Positions 1 to 5,537 of a DNA stretch of 5,537 nucleotides are shown here, piece by piece. The DNA comes from Candidatus Sulfotelmatobacter sp. Lineage in GTDB: Bacteria > Acidobacteriota > Terriglobia > Terriglobales > Acidobacteriaceae. Below the pieces are notes generated by a model. That model did not search any database. It was not told the origin of the DNA and saw only the letters and a list, made by a program, of their open reading frames with translations. Both the position numbers and the translations under genes were made by a program. The first letter of the stretch is position 1, and every line of letters starts with the position of its first letter. The DNA lies in NCBI GenBank assembly GCA_030037575.1, contig JASHRB010000603.1:1-5537 (forward strand), given 5' to 3'.

Positions 1-612
1 GTGAACAATTACGCCGACGACTCGCAAATCCTGAGTACAGGAATCAGCTTCCCCATCGCGTTCTTTCGAGCCATTCTCTACGGAGCGGAAGGCAAGGTGC
101 AGCTTCTGCAATGGAAGGGATTTTCAGGTTTCGCCAGCTACTCCTACATCGTCGGGAATGCGTGGTTCCCGGTGACAGGAGGATTGTTCTTGGGAGATGA
201 TGCGGTCAATCCCACCACCGGGCACTTTCCTGACTCGCAGGACCAGCGCAACACGGTGCGCGCGCGCGTGCGCTATCAGGCGGCGCGGCGCCTCTGGTTC
301 GCCGCGGGAAGCGATTTGAACAGCGGGCTGCCGTTCCAGCCCGATCTGACCCCGCAGCAATATGCCACCGAGTACGGCCAGGTGGTGATTAATCACCTCA
401 ACTTCACGCGCGACCGCATCCATCCTTACTTCACGCAGAATGCTTCGGTGGGCGCCGATCTGTACCAGCAGGAAAAACGCTCGGTGCGCTTGCAGGCCGA
501 CGCTACGAACCTGAGCAATACGCTCGAAGTGATCGACTTCGGGGGACTGTTCTCCGGCAACGCACTGGGCCCCTCGCGCCAATACACGGTTCGCCTGGTG
601 ACAACATTCTAG
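1..612 (+). CDS. TonB-dependent receptor, C-terminal fragment (5' end outside the window)
   Basis: This is the last roughly 200 residues of an outer-membrane beta-barrel receptor of the TonB-dependent type, probably the large acidobacterial kind that carries an N-terminal carboxypeptidase-regulatory-like domain. Such proteins import bulky nutrients such as siderophores, glycans or peptides, using energy passed on by TonB. The visible part shows alternating polar and hydrophobic strands, the landmarks SFPIAF, GGLFLGDDA, DSQDQRNTVR, SGLPF and LQADATNLSN, and a terminal strand ending VRLVTTF. A C-terminal Phe is the usual barrel-assembly signal. The reading frame is open to base 1, and the GTG there is very unlikely to be the true start because these proteins are normally around 1000 residues. 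The plug and TonB box are off the window, so the substrate cannot be inferred. The gene ends with TAG at 610-612. Family call fairly sure, phylum call moderate. Confidence 0.85.
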   Translation: MNNYADDSQILSTGISFPIAFFRAILYGAEGKVQLLQWKGFSGFASYSYIVGNAWFPVTGGLFLGDDAVNPTTGHFPDSQDQRNTVRARVRYQAARRLWFAAGSDLNSGLPFQPDLTPQQYATEYGQVVINHLNFTRDRIHPYFTQNASVGADLYQQEKRSVRLQADATNLSNTLEVIDFGGLFSGNALGPSRQYTVRLVTTF

Positions 613-620
613 GCGCCGCA

Positions 621-659
621 GCGCTTCATCGAGCGCCACCCATGCGCAAGGGGCTTTTT
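621..659 (+). terminator. Possible weak terminator hairpin after the receptor gene
   Basis: Eight bases after the receptor stop codon, GCGCT (621-625) can pair with AGCGC (632-636) around a six-base loop. An alternative pairing is GGCGC (612-616) with GCGCC (633-637). A run of five T lies at 655-659, but it is separated from the stem by about 18 bases, so this is not a textbook intrinsic terminator. It may only be a 3' end structure. Confidence 0.25.
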
Positions 660-720
660 CTGATGGAGGAAGTTGAGCGAAGGCCAGGGCGGCGAGAACC
701 GGCTCATAATCGATATTGAG

Positions 721-728
721 AAAGGAAG
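721..728 (+). promoter_or_regulatory. Ribosome binding site that supports the ATG at 733
   Basis: The purine-rich AAAGGAAG ends four bases before the ATG at 733, a slightly short but usable spacing. The in-frame TTG at 673 has GGAGGA only two bases upstream, which is too close. Starting there would also put about 20 charged residues ahead of a clear signal peptide. The ATG at 733 is therefore preferred. Confidence 0.5.
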
Positions 729-732
729 CGTG

Positions 733-1806
733 ATGGGATCAAGAACAATCCGCGTTTGCTTATTGGCGGTCATCATAATCGCCCCGGCAGGAAGACTTCT
801 CGGAGCGCACTCCTCCGAAGTTCCGGCCAACGTTGCCTACGTGAGCGAAGAGGAGGGCGGGATCAGCGTGATCGACTTGAGCACGCTCAAGGTAGTCCGC
901 AGAGTCGGACCGAGCGATCTCGCGCCACGAGGACTGGCGGTGACCTTTGACGGGAAATACCTCATCACATCGAACAAAAACACCCGCGATGGTGCGGTCT
1001 TCCGTACGCGGGACCTGCGCTTGCTTAGACGCATTCACATCGGAGAGGGTCCCGAATTCATCAAAATCAATCCCGCTGGGAATTGGGTTTTTGCGACTTT
1101 CGAACCCAGTTCGGAGGGCGGACCGCCGGGAGCCGCGAAAGCCGGCGCGAGCGGCGACGAGGAAAACGGGCCGCCGGCTCAGATCGCCTCGTTCCATGTT
1201 GGAGATTGGGTGCCGGGTCCGGTGTCCACCGCGGGCCAGGAAACCGAAGGCATCGAATTCTCGCGCGACGGAAAGTTGATGCTGGTGGCCAACGAGTCGC
1301 AGGAAACCATCGGAGTATTCGACGAAGCCAGCGGGCGGCATCTGCGAGACGTCGATCTGAAAACCTACGGAATCCGGCCGCGCGGCCTGAAAGTTTCTCC
1401 GCTGGGTAACGAGTACGCGGTGACCATGGAAAGCTCGGGGACGTTGCTCACAATGGACGCAAACTTCAACCTAATCAAATCTGTGCCAACCGCGGCGAAG
1501 CCCTATGGAGTCGCGTTCGACCGCGCGGGCAAGCACATTTTTGTTTCTGCCGCGCAGGCGGGCAAGCTCCAAGTCTTTTCAGCGGACTCCCTGCAACTGC
1601 TCGCCGAGGCGCCCACCGGCAAGAGGTGCTGGCATTTCACATTCACGCCCGACGATTCCAAGATTCTATTGGCCTGCGGACGGTCGAATAATGTAGTTGT
1701 GATCGACGCCAATTCCTACAAACCGGTCGCCACAATCGAGGGATTCAAGCTGCCTTGGGGCATTGTGACCTACCCGAGGTCATACGGAAGTTTGGGATTG
1801 CCGTAA
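733..1806 (+). CDS. Exported YVTN-family seven-bladed beta-propeller protein
   Basis: The 357-residue product begins with a signal peptide (Arg4 and Arg7, hydrophobic core about 8-17, likely cleavage near LLGA, residue 25), so it should act in the periplasm or outside the cell. The rest is a run of about seven 40-residue repeats, each with a PxGxxxxxDGKxxxV-type strand followed by a VxVID-type strand. They begin near residues 33, 65, 107, 171, 216, 257 and 299. A final PWGIV near 341 probably closes the ring with the first blade. The ending (KRCWHFTF, SNNVVVID, LPWGIV) resembles the PQQ-dependent catabolism-associated beta-propeller family, but no dehydrogenase or cytochrome gene is adjacent to support that role. 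Blade three is interrupted by a Gly/Pro/Ala/Glu-rich loop at about 125-150. No catalytic residues are evident, and a binding or scaffold role is inference. It lies 120 bases after the receptor on the same strand and may or may not share its transcript. Confidence 0.85.
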   Translation: MGSRTIRVCLLAVIIIAPAGRLLGAHSSEVPANVAYVSEEEGGISVIDLSTLKVVRRVGPSDLAPRGLAVTFDGKYLITSNKNTRDGAVFRTRDLRLLRRIHIGEGPEFIKINPAGNWVFATFEPSSEGGPPGAAKAGASGDEENGPPAQIASFHVGDWVPGPVSTAGQETEGIEFSRDGKLMLVANESQETIGVFDEASGRHLRDVDLKTYGIRPRGLKVSPLGNEYAVTMESSGTLLTMDANFNLIKSVPTAAKPYGVAFDRAGKHIFVSAAQAGKLQVFSADSLQLLAEAPTGKRCWHFTFTPDDSKILLACGRSNNVVVIDANSYKPVATIEGFKLPWGIVTYPRSYGSLGLP

Positions 1807-1895
1807 GTACAGCAGTGTGACCCAAGGCCCAGGTCTAGGTGGACGTGGCGGCTGCGGAGCTTAAGGTAAGTCAACATGGCAATTACTCCGCAAAA
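1807..1895. other. Non-coding stretch between the propeller gene and the YceI relic
   Basis: I see no convincing gene, strong hairpin or promoter here. An ATG at 1876 has a plausible AAGGTAAG five bases upstream (1863-1870), but it opens only an 18-codon frame. That frame could be the original start of the YceI relic if one A has been lost from the A-run at 1892-1896. Confidence 0.4.
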
Positions 1896-2202
1896 ATGCG
1901 CCTGCTTCTCTTGGCCTTGGGCACGGTCCTGATCCTTCCCTCGTTCTTACGGGCCCTGGAGGCCAGCTGGCGGATCGATCCGCTCCACGGTGGCCCACTT
2001 TAGCGTGCGTCACATGATGATCTCGACGGTGCGCGGGAAATTCACTGGCGGCACTGGATTCGTGACCTGCGATCCGAACAATCGCGCGCGGGATGCCGTG
2101 AATGCCACCATTGACTGCGCCACCGTGAACACCGGAATGGCCAAGCGTGATGCTGACTGCCGAGCGGAAGCGGCACGGCATAAAAGGACTCGCCCTTCAT
2201 GA
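1896..2202 (+). pseudogene. YceI-family periplasmic protein, frameshifted and truncated relic
   Basis: An ATG at 1896 opens a frame with a clear signal peptide (MRLLLLALGTVLILPSF) followed by ASWRIDPLH, the standard first strand of mature YceI proteins. The frame hits TAG at 2001-2003 after 35 residues. From about 1990 the next frame continues the same family: HFSVRHMMISTVRGKFTGGTG, then a DPNN stretch, VNATID, and VNTGMAKRDAD ending near 2157. The match implies two missing bases (or one extra) between about 1984 and 1990. After 2157 the similarity stops and the frame ends at TGA 2200-2202, so the usual C-terminal 100 or so residues, including the last strands of the lipocalin-like barrel, are absent. 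YceI proteins bind isoprenoid-type lipids in the periplasm, but this copy cannot make a folded domain. The frameshift alone could be a sequencing error; the missing C-terminal half makes a real pseudogene more likely. Confidence 0.78.
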
Positions 2203-2238
2203 TGCTTCGCCGCGGAAGGCGCCCAAAACCAGGAAAAC
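2203..2238. other. Short spacer between convergent units
   Basis: This gap separates the YceI relic (plus strand) from the 3' end of the signalling operon (minus strand). No strong GC hairpin followed by a T-run was found for the minus-strand operon. The best candidate, CTTC pairing with GAAG around 2207-2220, has only four base pairs and was not accepted. Confidence 0.4.
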
Positions 2239-4377
2239 TCAGGCAGAGGCCGCTTTACGCCGCATGGCCCGGTGGATCTCGGTGACCAGCTGCTGTTGCC
2301 AGGAGCTACCCTTCTGAAACCAGGCCTGGGTTTCGCGGCCAAGGAGAGTCAATTCTTCGCTGGTGAGGGTCTTTCCTGTCATCACGAAAATGGGCAGATC
2401 CCGGAGTGTTTCCTGGCTGCGGATATGGCGGAGCACCTCGAAGCCGTCCATCCCCGGCATCAACAGATCGAGCATAACCGCCCCGATCAACTTGGAAGAG
2501 AGCACCTCCAAAGCGCGGACCCCGCTGCGGACACTCTGCGTTTCGTATCCCGCCGCCCGCAGGGTCTGTTCCAACAATTCCAGCGTCCTGGGGTCGTCGT
2601 CGACGAGCAGGATGGCGGCATCGTCGTCGATACGAGACGGAATATGCTTGTTGAAGGCCTCCAAAAGCGCCGATTTGTGGATGGGCTTCACCAGGTAATC
2701 GGTAGCGCCCAAAGCAAAACCCACGCGCTTGCGGTCGACGACGGAGAGAATGATGACCGGGAGATCGCGGGTTTCCGGGTCCTTGCGCAGCACAGTCAAA
2801 ACATCAAAGCCATCACCGTTATCCATCAGCACATCCAGCGCAATGGCGTCGGGGCACAGTTCCTTTGCCCGGGCGAGAGCTTCGGCTCCAGATTGGGCCA
2901 GGGCCACCTGGTACTCGCTTCCCAGATGGGTGGCCAAAAGTTCGCGGGCGGAAGCCTCATTGTCGACAATCAGGATCAGTGGCTTGCGCGGACTTGCACC
3001 GGCGACGGCGCTCGGCCGCCGAGCCGGAGCAGAAACTGCACCCGATCCCGCGGGCAGAGTGAAGCTGAAACAGCTGCCCTTGCCCAGCTCACTTTGGAGA
3101 GTGATCGCGCCCCCTTGCTGCTCCACCAGGCGCTTGGTGATGGCCAATCCCAAGCCGGTGCCCCGGTTGGCCGGATCCTGGCTGACGCCCTCGACCTGCC
3201 GGAACTCGTCGAAGACCAGTTTCTGATCTTCCGGCCGAATTCCGACCCCGGTGTCGGTTACCGAAATGCGCACCTGCCTGCCCGCATCGACGCAGTCGAT
3301 CGCGATTCGGCCCTCTGACGGCGTGAACTTGACCGCGTTGCTGAGCAAGTTGTACAGCACCTGCTTGAAACGAACCCGATCGGCGTAGACCGGCTGTTGC
3401 GTCCGCATCTCATGGTGCACTTCGATTTTCTTGGCCATGGCCAGGGGACGGATGATGGAAAGGACTTCGGGCATGGCATCCTGGATGCGGAAATCTTCAC
3501 AACGGATTTCGAGTTGCCCGGCTTCGATCTTGGAGAGGTCCAGAATATCGTTAATTAATTGCAGTAAGTGGTCCGCGCCCTGTTTGATGTGATTGACGAA
3601 ACGCTTTTGCTTATGGTTGAGTTCGCCCGCGGTTTGGTCCTCCAACAGGCCGGAAAAACCCACAATTGCGTTGAGCGGGGTACGCAGATCGTGGCTCATG
3701 TTAGCCAGGAATTTGCTTTTCATCTGGGTTGCCCGCTCGATCTCCCGTCCTCGAACCTCCAGTTCCTTGTTGGCGGCGGCCAGCTCTTCGACCTTTTTCT
3801 CGAGCTCGCCCGCCAGCTGCAGAAGCTTGTTTTGCTTCTCCTCAAGATCCGCATTCATCCGCACGGCGTCCATAAAGGTGGAGAAAAGCAAATCCAGAAT
3901 CTGCTGCCGTTCGGAGGTGATGAAGTATTTCTTGCCGCCCAGGTAGATTTCCGCGCCCAACTTCATGCCCGAGGCCTGGCGCTGGGTAAGATTCGTCAGA
4001 ATGTGTTCGGTTCGCGACAGCAGATACTCGGCGTCATAGGGCTTGCGAATGAAGCTGTCGGCGCCGCATTCCAGCGCCTTGAGCACCTCTTCGGCGGCAG
4101 TCAATGATGTGAGAAGAACCACCGGAACGTCTTTGAGTTTCTCGTCGGTCTTGATCTGCTTGCACAGGGCATAACCGTCCATTTCCGGCATCACGATGTC
4201 GCTGATGAGGATGGTCGGCGACTTTTCCCGGGCCGCAGCCAGCGCTTTCCTGCCGCTGCCGGCGATTCTGACGCCATAGCCCTGCTCTCGCAGCAGGTGC
4301 TCGAGGCGCACCGCCTGAGTAAGGCTGTCTTCGGCGATAAGGATGTCTACCTGCTTGCCTGTTTCTGGCGACCTCAT
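2239..4377 (-). CDS. Cytoplasmic hybrid sensor kinase, REC-HisKA-HATPase-REC-REC
   Basis: The 712-residue product has no membrane segment or signal peptide. In order it shows: receiver 1 (about 10-127; acidic E16/D17, phospho-acceptor D60, T90, K112); a helical, coiled-coil-prone linker (about 160-220, rich in E, K, L); a HisKA dimerisation domain with phospho-acceptor H229 in SHDLRTPLN; and an HATPase_c domain with N box N343/N347, G1 DTGVGI (375-380) and G2 RGTGLGLAI (405-413). Then follow an Ala/Pro/Arg linker (about 445-463), receiver 2 (466-580; D472, acceptor D515, S545, K564) and receiver 3 (587-706; D593/D594, acceptor D637, T667, K689). All kinase boxes are intact, so it should autophosphorylate. 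Receiver 2 is unusual: Asn473 replaces the second acidic residue, and the usual MP after the acceptor reads MD. No HPt domain is present. The ATG overlaps the cheB stop (ATGA, 4374-4377), with a purine-rich AGAAGAG seven bases upstream. Inferred role: a partner of the Che pathway, taking input through receiver 1 instead of a sensor domain. Confidence 0.93.
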   Translation of the reverse strand: MRSPETGKQVDILIAEDSLTQAVRLEHLLREQGYGVRIAGSGRKALAAAREKSPTILISDIVMPEMDGYALCKQIKTDEKLKDVPVVLLTSLTAAEEVLKALECGADSFIRKPYDAEYLLSRTEHILTNLTQRQASGMKLGAEIYLGGKKYFITSERQQILDLLFSTFMDAVRMNADLEEKQNKLLQLAGELEKKVEELAAANKELEVRGREIERATQMKSKFLANMSHDLRTPLNAIVGFSGLLEDQTAGELNHKQKRFVNHIKQGADHLLQLINDILDLSKIEAGQLEIRCEDFRIQDAMPEVLSIIRPLAMAKKIEVHHEMRTQQPVYADRVRFKQVLYNLLSNAVKFTPSEGRIAIDCVDAGRQVRISVTDTGVGIRPEDQKLVFDEFRQVEGVSQDPANRGTGLGLAITKRLVEQQGGAITLQSELGKGSCFSFTLPAGSGAVSAPARRPSAVAGASPRKPLILIVDNEASARELLATHLGSEYQVALAQSGAEALARAKELCPDAIALDVLMDNGDGFDVLTVLRKDPETRDLPVIILSVVDRKRVGFALGATDYLVKPIHKSALLEAFNKHIPSRIDDDAAILLVDDDPRTLELLEQTLRAAGYETQSVRSGVRALEVLSSKLIGAVMLDLLMPGMDGFEVLRHIRSQETLRDLPIFVMTGKTLTSEELTLLGRETQAWFQKGSSWQQQLVTEIHRAMRRKAASA
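4374..4377 (-). promoter_or_regulatory. ATGA start-stop overlap coupling cheB to the hybrid kinase
   Basis: Read on the minus strand, the TGA stop of cheB (4376-4374) shares bases with the ATG of the kinase (4377-4375). The purine-rich GAGAGAAGAG at 4394-4385, inside the end of cheB, can act as its ribosome binding site. Such overlaps usually mean reinitiation by the same ribosomes. Confidence 0.8.
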
Positions 4378-5468
4378 AAATTCACTCTTCTCTCGTTGGG
4401 ATTTACCAGACTCATCATCGCTTCCGCAATTTTGTCCGGAGAAAGTACGTAGCTGGCCGCGTCCAGGTTTAAGGCTTCGCGGGGCATTCCGTGCACAACC
4501 GAGCTGGCCTTATCCTGCACCAGGGTGACGGCCCCTTCATCTCTCATCAGCTTGAGTTCTTTGGCTCCATCTTTTCCCATGCCCGTGAGCAGTACGCCAA
4601 TGGCGTTTGCTCCGTAGGCGTTGGCAACCGAACGGAAAAGGTGCGAAACCGAGGGGCGGAGGCCGTTTTCGGGATCCTCTTGGCTCAGCCACAAGCGGCC
4701 GCCCAGGCTCACGTTCATGTGCGCGCCGTCGGGAGCAAGATACACGTGCCCGGGAAGGATCAGATCGCCATGGGCCGCAACCTGGACTCGCACGGCACAC
4801 TCTTCGGCCAGCCAGTCCACAAACCACTGGACAAAACCATCGGCCATGTGCTGCACAACCAGCACCGGAATGGGGAAGTCTTTGGGCAGGCGGGAGAGGA
4901 TGGTTTGCAGAACCGGCGGACCTCCCGTCGATGCTCCAATGGCGACCACCTGGAATGGCGCGGCGGAACTTGGCCGTTCGAGTTGCGTCGCCGGGGACTC
5001 TTCCCGAAGCGCGTTGACGCGTAGCGGCCGGGCCCAGCGTGTGAGCACTTTCACTTCCGACATCAGTTTCACCGCCTGAATCAGCTTTGCCGCTCCGTCT
5101 TCATGTCCGGCTCGACCCTGACCGGCCGGTTTCGGGAGCACCGCCAAAGCCCCAGCTTGGGTGGCGCGCATCGCGATCGCCGCTTCCCGCGCATTGGCGC
5201 TGCCGCTGACCATCACCACCCGGGTCGGACAAGTTTCCATAATCCTGCGAGTGGCGTCGAAGCCACTCATTTTGGGCAAATGGACGTCCATGGTAATGAC
5301 GTCCGGCTTTAGCCGTTCTGCCGCCTCGATGGCTTCCTCTCCCGAGTGGGAGACCCCGACCACTTTGATCTCGGGGTCGGAGCTGAGCACGTGAATCAAC
5401 AACTCCCGGACTGCCGCTGAATCCTCGACAACCAAAACTCTCACGATTCGCCCTAGCGCGGTGGTCAT
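4374..5468 (-). CDS. cheB: Chemotaxis response regulator protein-glutamate methylesterase CheB
   Basis: CheB removes methyl groups from glutamyl esters (and deamidates glutamines) on chemoreceptors in the cytoplasm, resetting sensitivity. Its activity rises when CheA phosphorylates its receiver. The 364 residues match the usual length of about 350. The receiver spans about 8-125, with acidic pair E15/D16, phospho-acceptor D61 in TMDVHLPKMSG, S88 in the VSGS switch position, and K113 in LPKP. A linker (about 126-170) leads to the esterase domain (172-355). The catalytic triad is complete: Ser180 in GASTGGP, His207 in VQHM, Asp300 in GMGKDG. The downstream HGMPREAL motif is also typical. The start ATG overlaps the stop of the upstream gene, with a weak ACAGG five bases before it. 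It sits between a probable CheA-type kinase and a hybrid kinase, so it belongs to a chemosensory operon. CheR, CheW and receptors are not in the window. Identification is very sure. Confidence 0.96.
   Translation of the reverse strand: MTTALGRIVRVLVVEDSAAVRELLIHVLSSDPEIKVVGVSHSGEEAIEAAERLKPDVITMDVHLPKMSGFDATRRIMETCPTRVVMVSGSANAREAAIAMRATQAGALAVLPKPAGQGRAGHEDGAAKLIQAVKLMSEVKVLTRWARPLRVNALREESPATQLERPSSAAPFQVVAIGASTGGPPVLQTILSRLPKDFPIPVLVVQHMADGFVQWFVDWLAEECAVRVQVAAHGDLILPGHVYLAPDGAHMNVSLGGRLWLSQEDPENGLRPSVSHLFRSVANAYGANAIGVLLTGMGKDGAKELKLMRDEGAVTLVQDKASSVVHGMPREALNLDAASYVLSPDKIAEAMMSLVNPNERRVNL
5465..5468 (-). promoter_or_regulatory. ATGA start-stop overlap coupling the upstream kinase to cheB
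   Basis: On the minus strand, the TGA ending the upstream frame (5467-5465) overlaps the ATG of cheB (5468-5466). This is the same arrangement as at the other end of cheB, so all three genes are probably translated in a chain from one message. Confidence 0.8.
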
Positions 5469-5537
5469 ATCAGCCTGTGGATGACCTGCAACAGATCTCC
5501 GTGATCGAAGCTGCTTTTCACGATGTAGGCATTGGCG
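5465..5537 (-). CDS. Receiver-domain C-terminus, probably of a CheA-type hybrid kinase (5' part outside the window)
   Basis: Only the last 23 residues are visible: ANAYIVKSSFDHGDLLQVIH followed by RLI and TGA. The stretch A-N-A-Y-I-V-K-S-S-F-D is the end of a receiver domain. It has the conserved Lys (in VKSS where many receivers have KP), and the last helix runs to the stop. This KSSFD ending is what I associate with receivers fused to the C-terminus of CheA hybrids that sit directly before cheB, so a CheA-REC fusion is the best guess. A stand-alone response regulator is also possible from what is visible. The frame is open to the window edge. Confidence 0.65.
   Translation of the reverse strand, partial: ANAYIVKSSFDHGDLLQVIHRLI

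Noticed and set aside
258..272. Alternating GC-rich run (cgcgcgcgcgtgcgc) that could suggest Z-DNA or a repeat
   Set aside because: It lies inside the receptor gene and is explained by Arg/Ala/Val codons (VRARVR).
124..639. Minus-strand frame of 171 codons opposite the receptor fragment
   Set aside because: Its Arg/His/Ala-rich sequence is typical of the antisense of a GC-rich gene, while the plus strand carries clear receptor motifs.
673..710. Possible promoter, TTGAGC with CATAAT
   Set aside because: The spacing of 26 bases is far from the usual 16-18, and no better pair was found in the gap.
673..732. Alternative TTG start for the propeller gene
   Set aside because: It would place 20 charged residues before the signal peptide, and the purine-rich site is only two bases from the TTG.
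1861..2342. Minus-strand frames across the propeller-kinase gap
   Set aside because: They are antisense to the YceI relic, which gives a recognisable protein family on the plus strand; the minus frames give none.
2272..3318. Long plus-strand open frame of 348 codons opposite the hybrid kinase
   Set aside because: It mirrors the kinase codons, shows no recognisable domain or compositional order of its own, and the minus-strand frame has all kinase and receiver motifs.
3568..4107. Plus-strand frame of 179 codons opposite the kinase N-terminal half
   Set aside because: It is a shadow of the coiled-coil and receiver 1 region; the Leu/Gln/Val-rich content comes from the reversed Glu/Lys/Leu codons.
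4491..5079. Several overlapping plus-strand frames opposite cheB
   Set aside because: They are mutually overlapping, lack family features, and lie over an intact CheB with a full catalytic triad.

Overview
The window looks like chromosomal DNA from an acidobacterium (Acidobacteriota, probably a soil or uncultured lineage). The best clue is the C-terminal piece of an outer-membrane TonB-dependent receptor at the left edge. Its wording (SFPIAF near the start, GGLFLGDDA, DSQDQRNTVR, GLPF, the LFSG stretch, a final aromatic residue) is what I associate with the large receptor families of that phylum. The DNA is fairly GC-rich throughout. The taxonomic call is inference from protein style, not from a marker gene.

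Left part, plus strand: positions 1-612 hold the end of the TonB-dependent receptor. After about 120 bases without a gene comes an exported seven-bladed YVTN-type beta-propeller protein (733-1806), similar in layout to the propellers linked with PQQ-dependent catabolism. The 432 bases that follow (1807-2238) hold no intact gene. They carry the decayed front half of a YceI-family periplasmic protein: a signal peptide and the first strands of the lipocalin-like domain, broken by a frameshift and then cut short.

Right part, minus strand: three signalling genes converge on the left block and form one compact operon read right to left. The first is cut by the window edge and shows only the last 23 residues of a receiver domain, probably the end of a CheA-type hybrid kinase. 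It is followed by a complete CheB (protein-glutamate methylesterase; receiver plus esterase) and a cytoplasmic hybrid kinase with the order REC-coiled coil-HisKA-HATPase-REC-REC. Both junctions are four-base ATGA overlaps, so the three proteins are probably made together by translational coupling.

How they work together (inference): the partial upstream kinase would phosphorylate the CheB receiver to release methylesterase activity on chemoreceptors. The downstream hybrid kinase, with an N-terminal receiver and two C-terminal receivers, could take in phosphate from the same kinase, or act as a branch or phosphate sink. No CheW, CheR, receptor or flagellar gene lies in the window, so motility cannot be told from another output. 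I found no RNA gene, mobile element or CRISPR array. The window looks like ordinary chromosomal content; the YceI relic and the receiver-rich kinase are the points most worth a second look.
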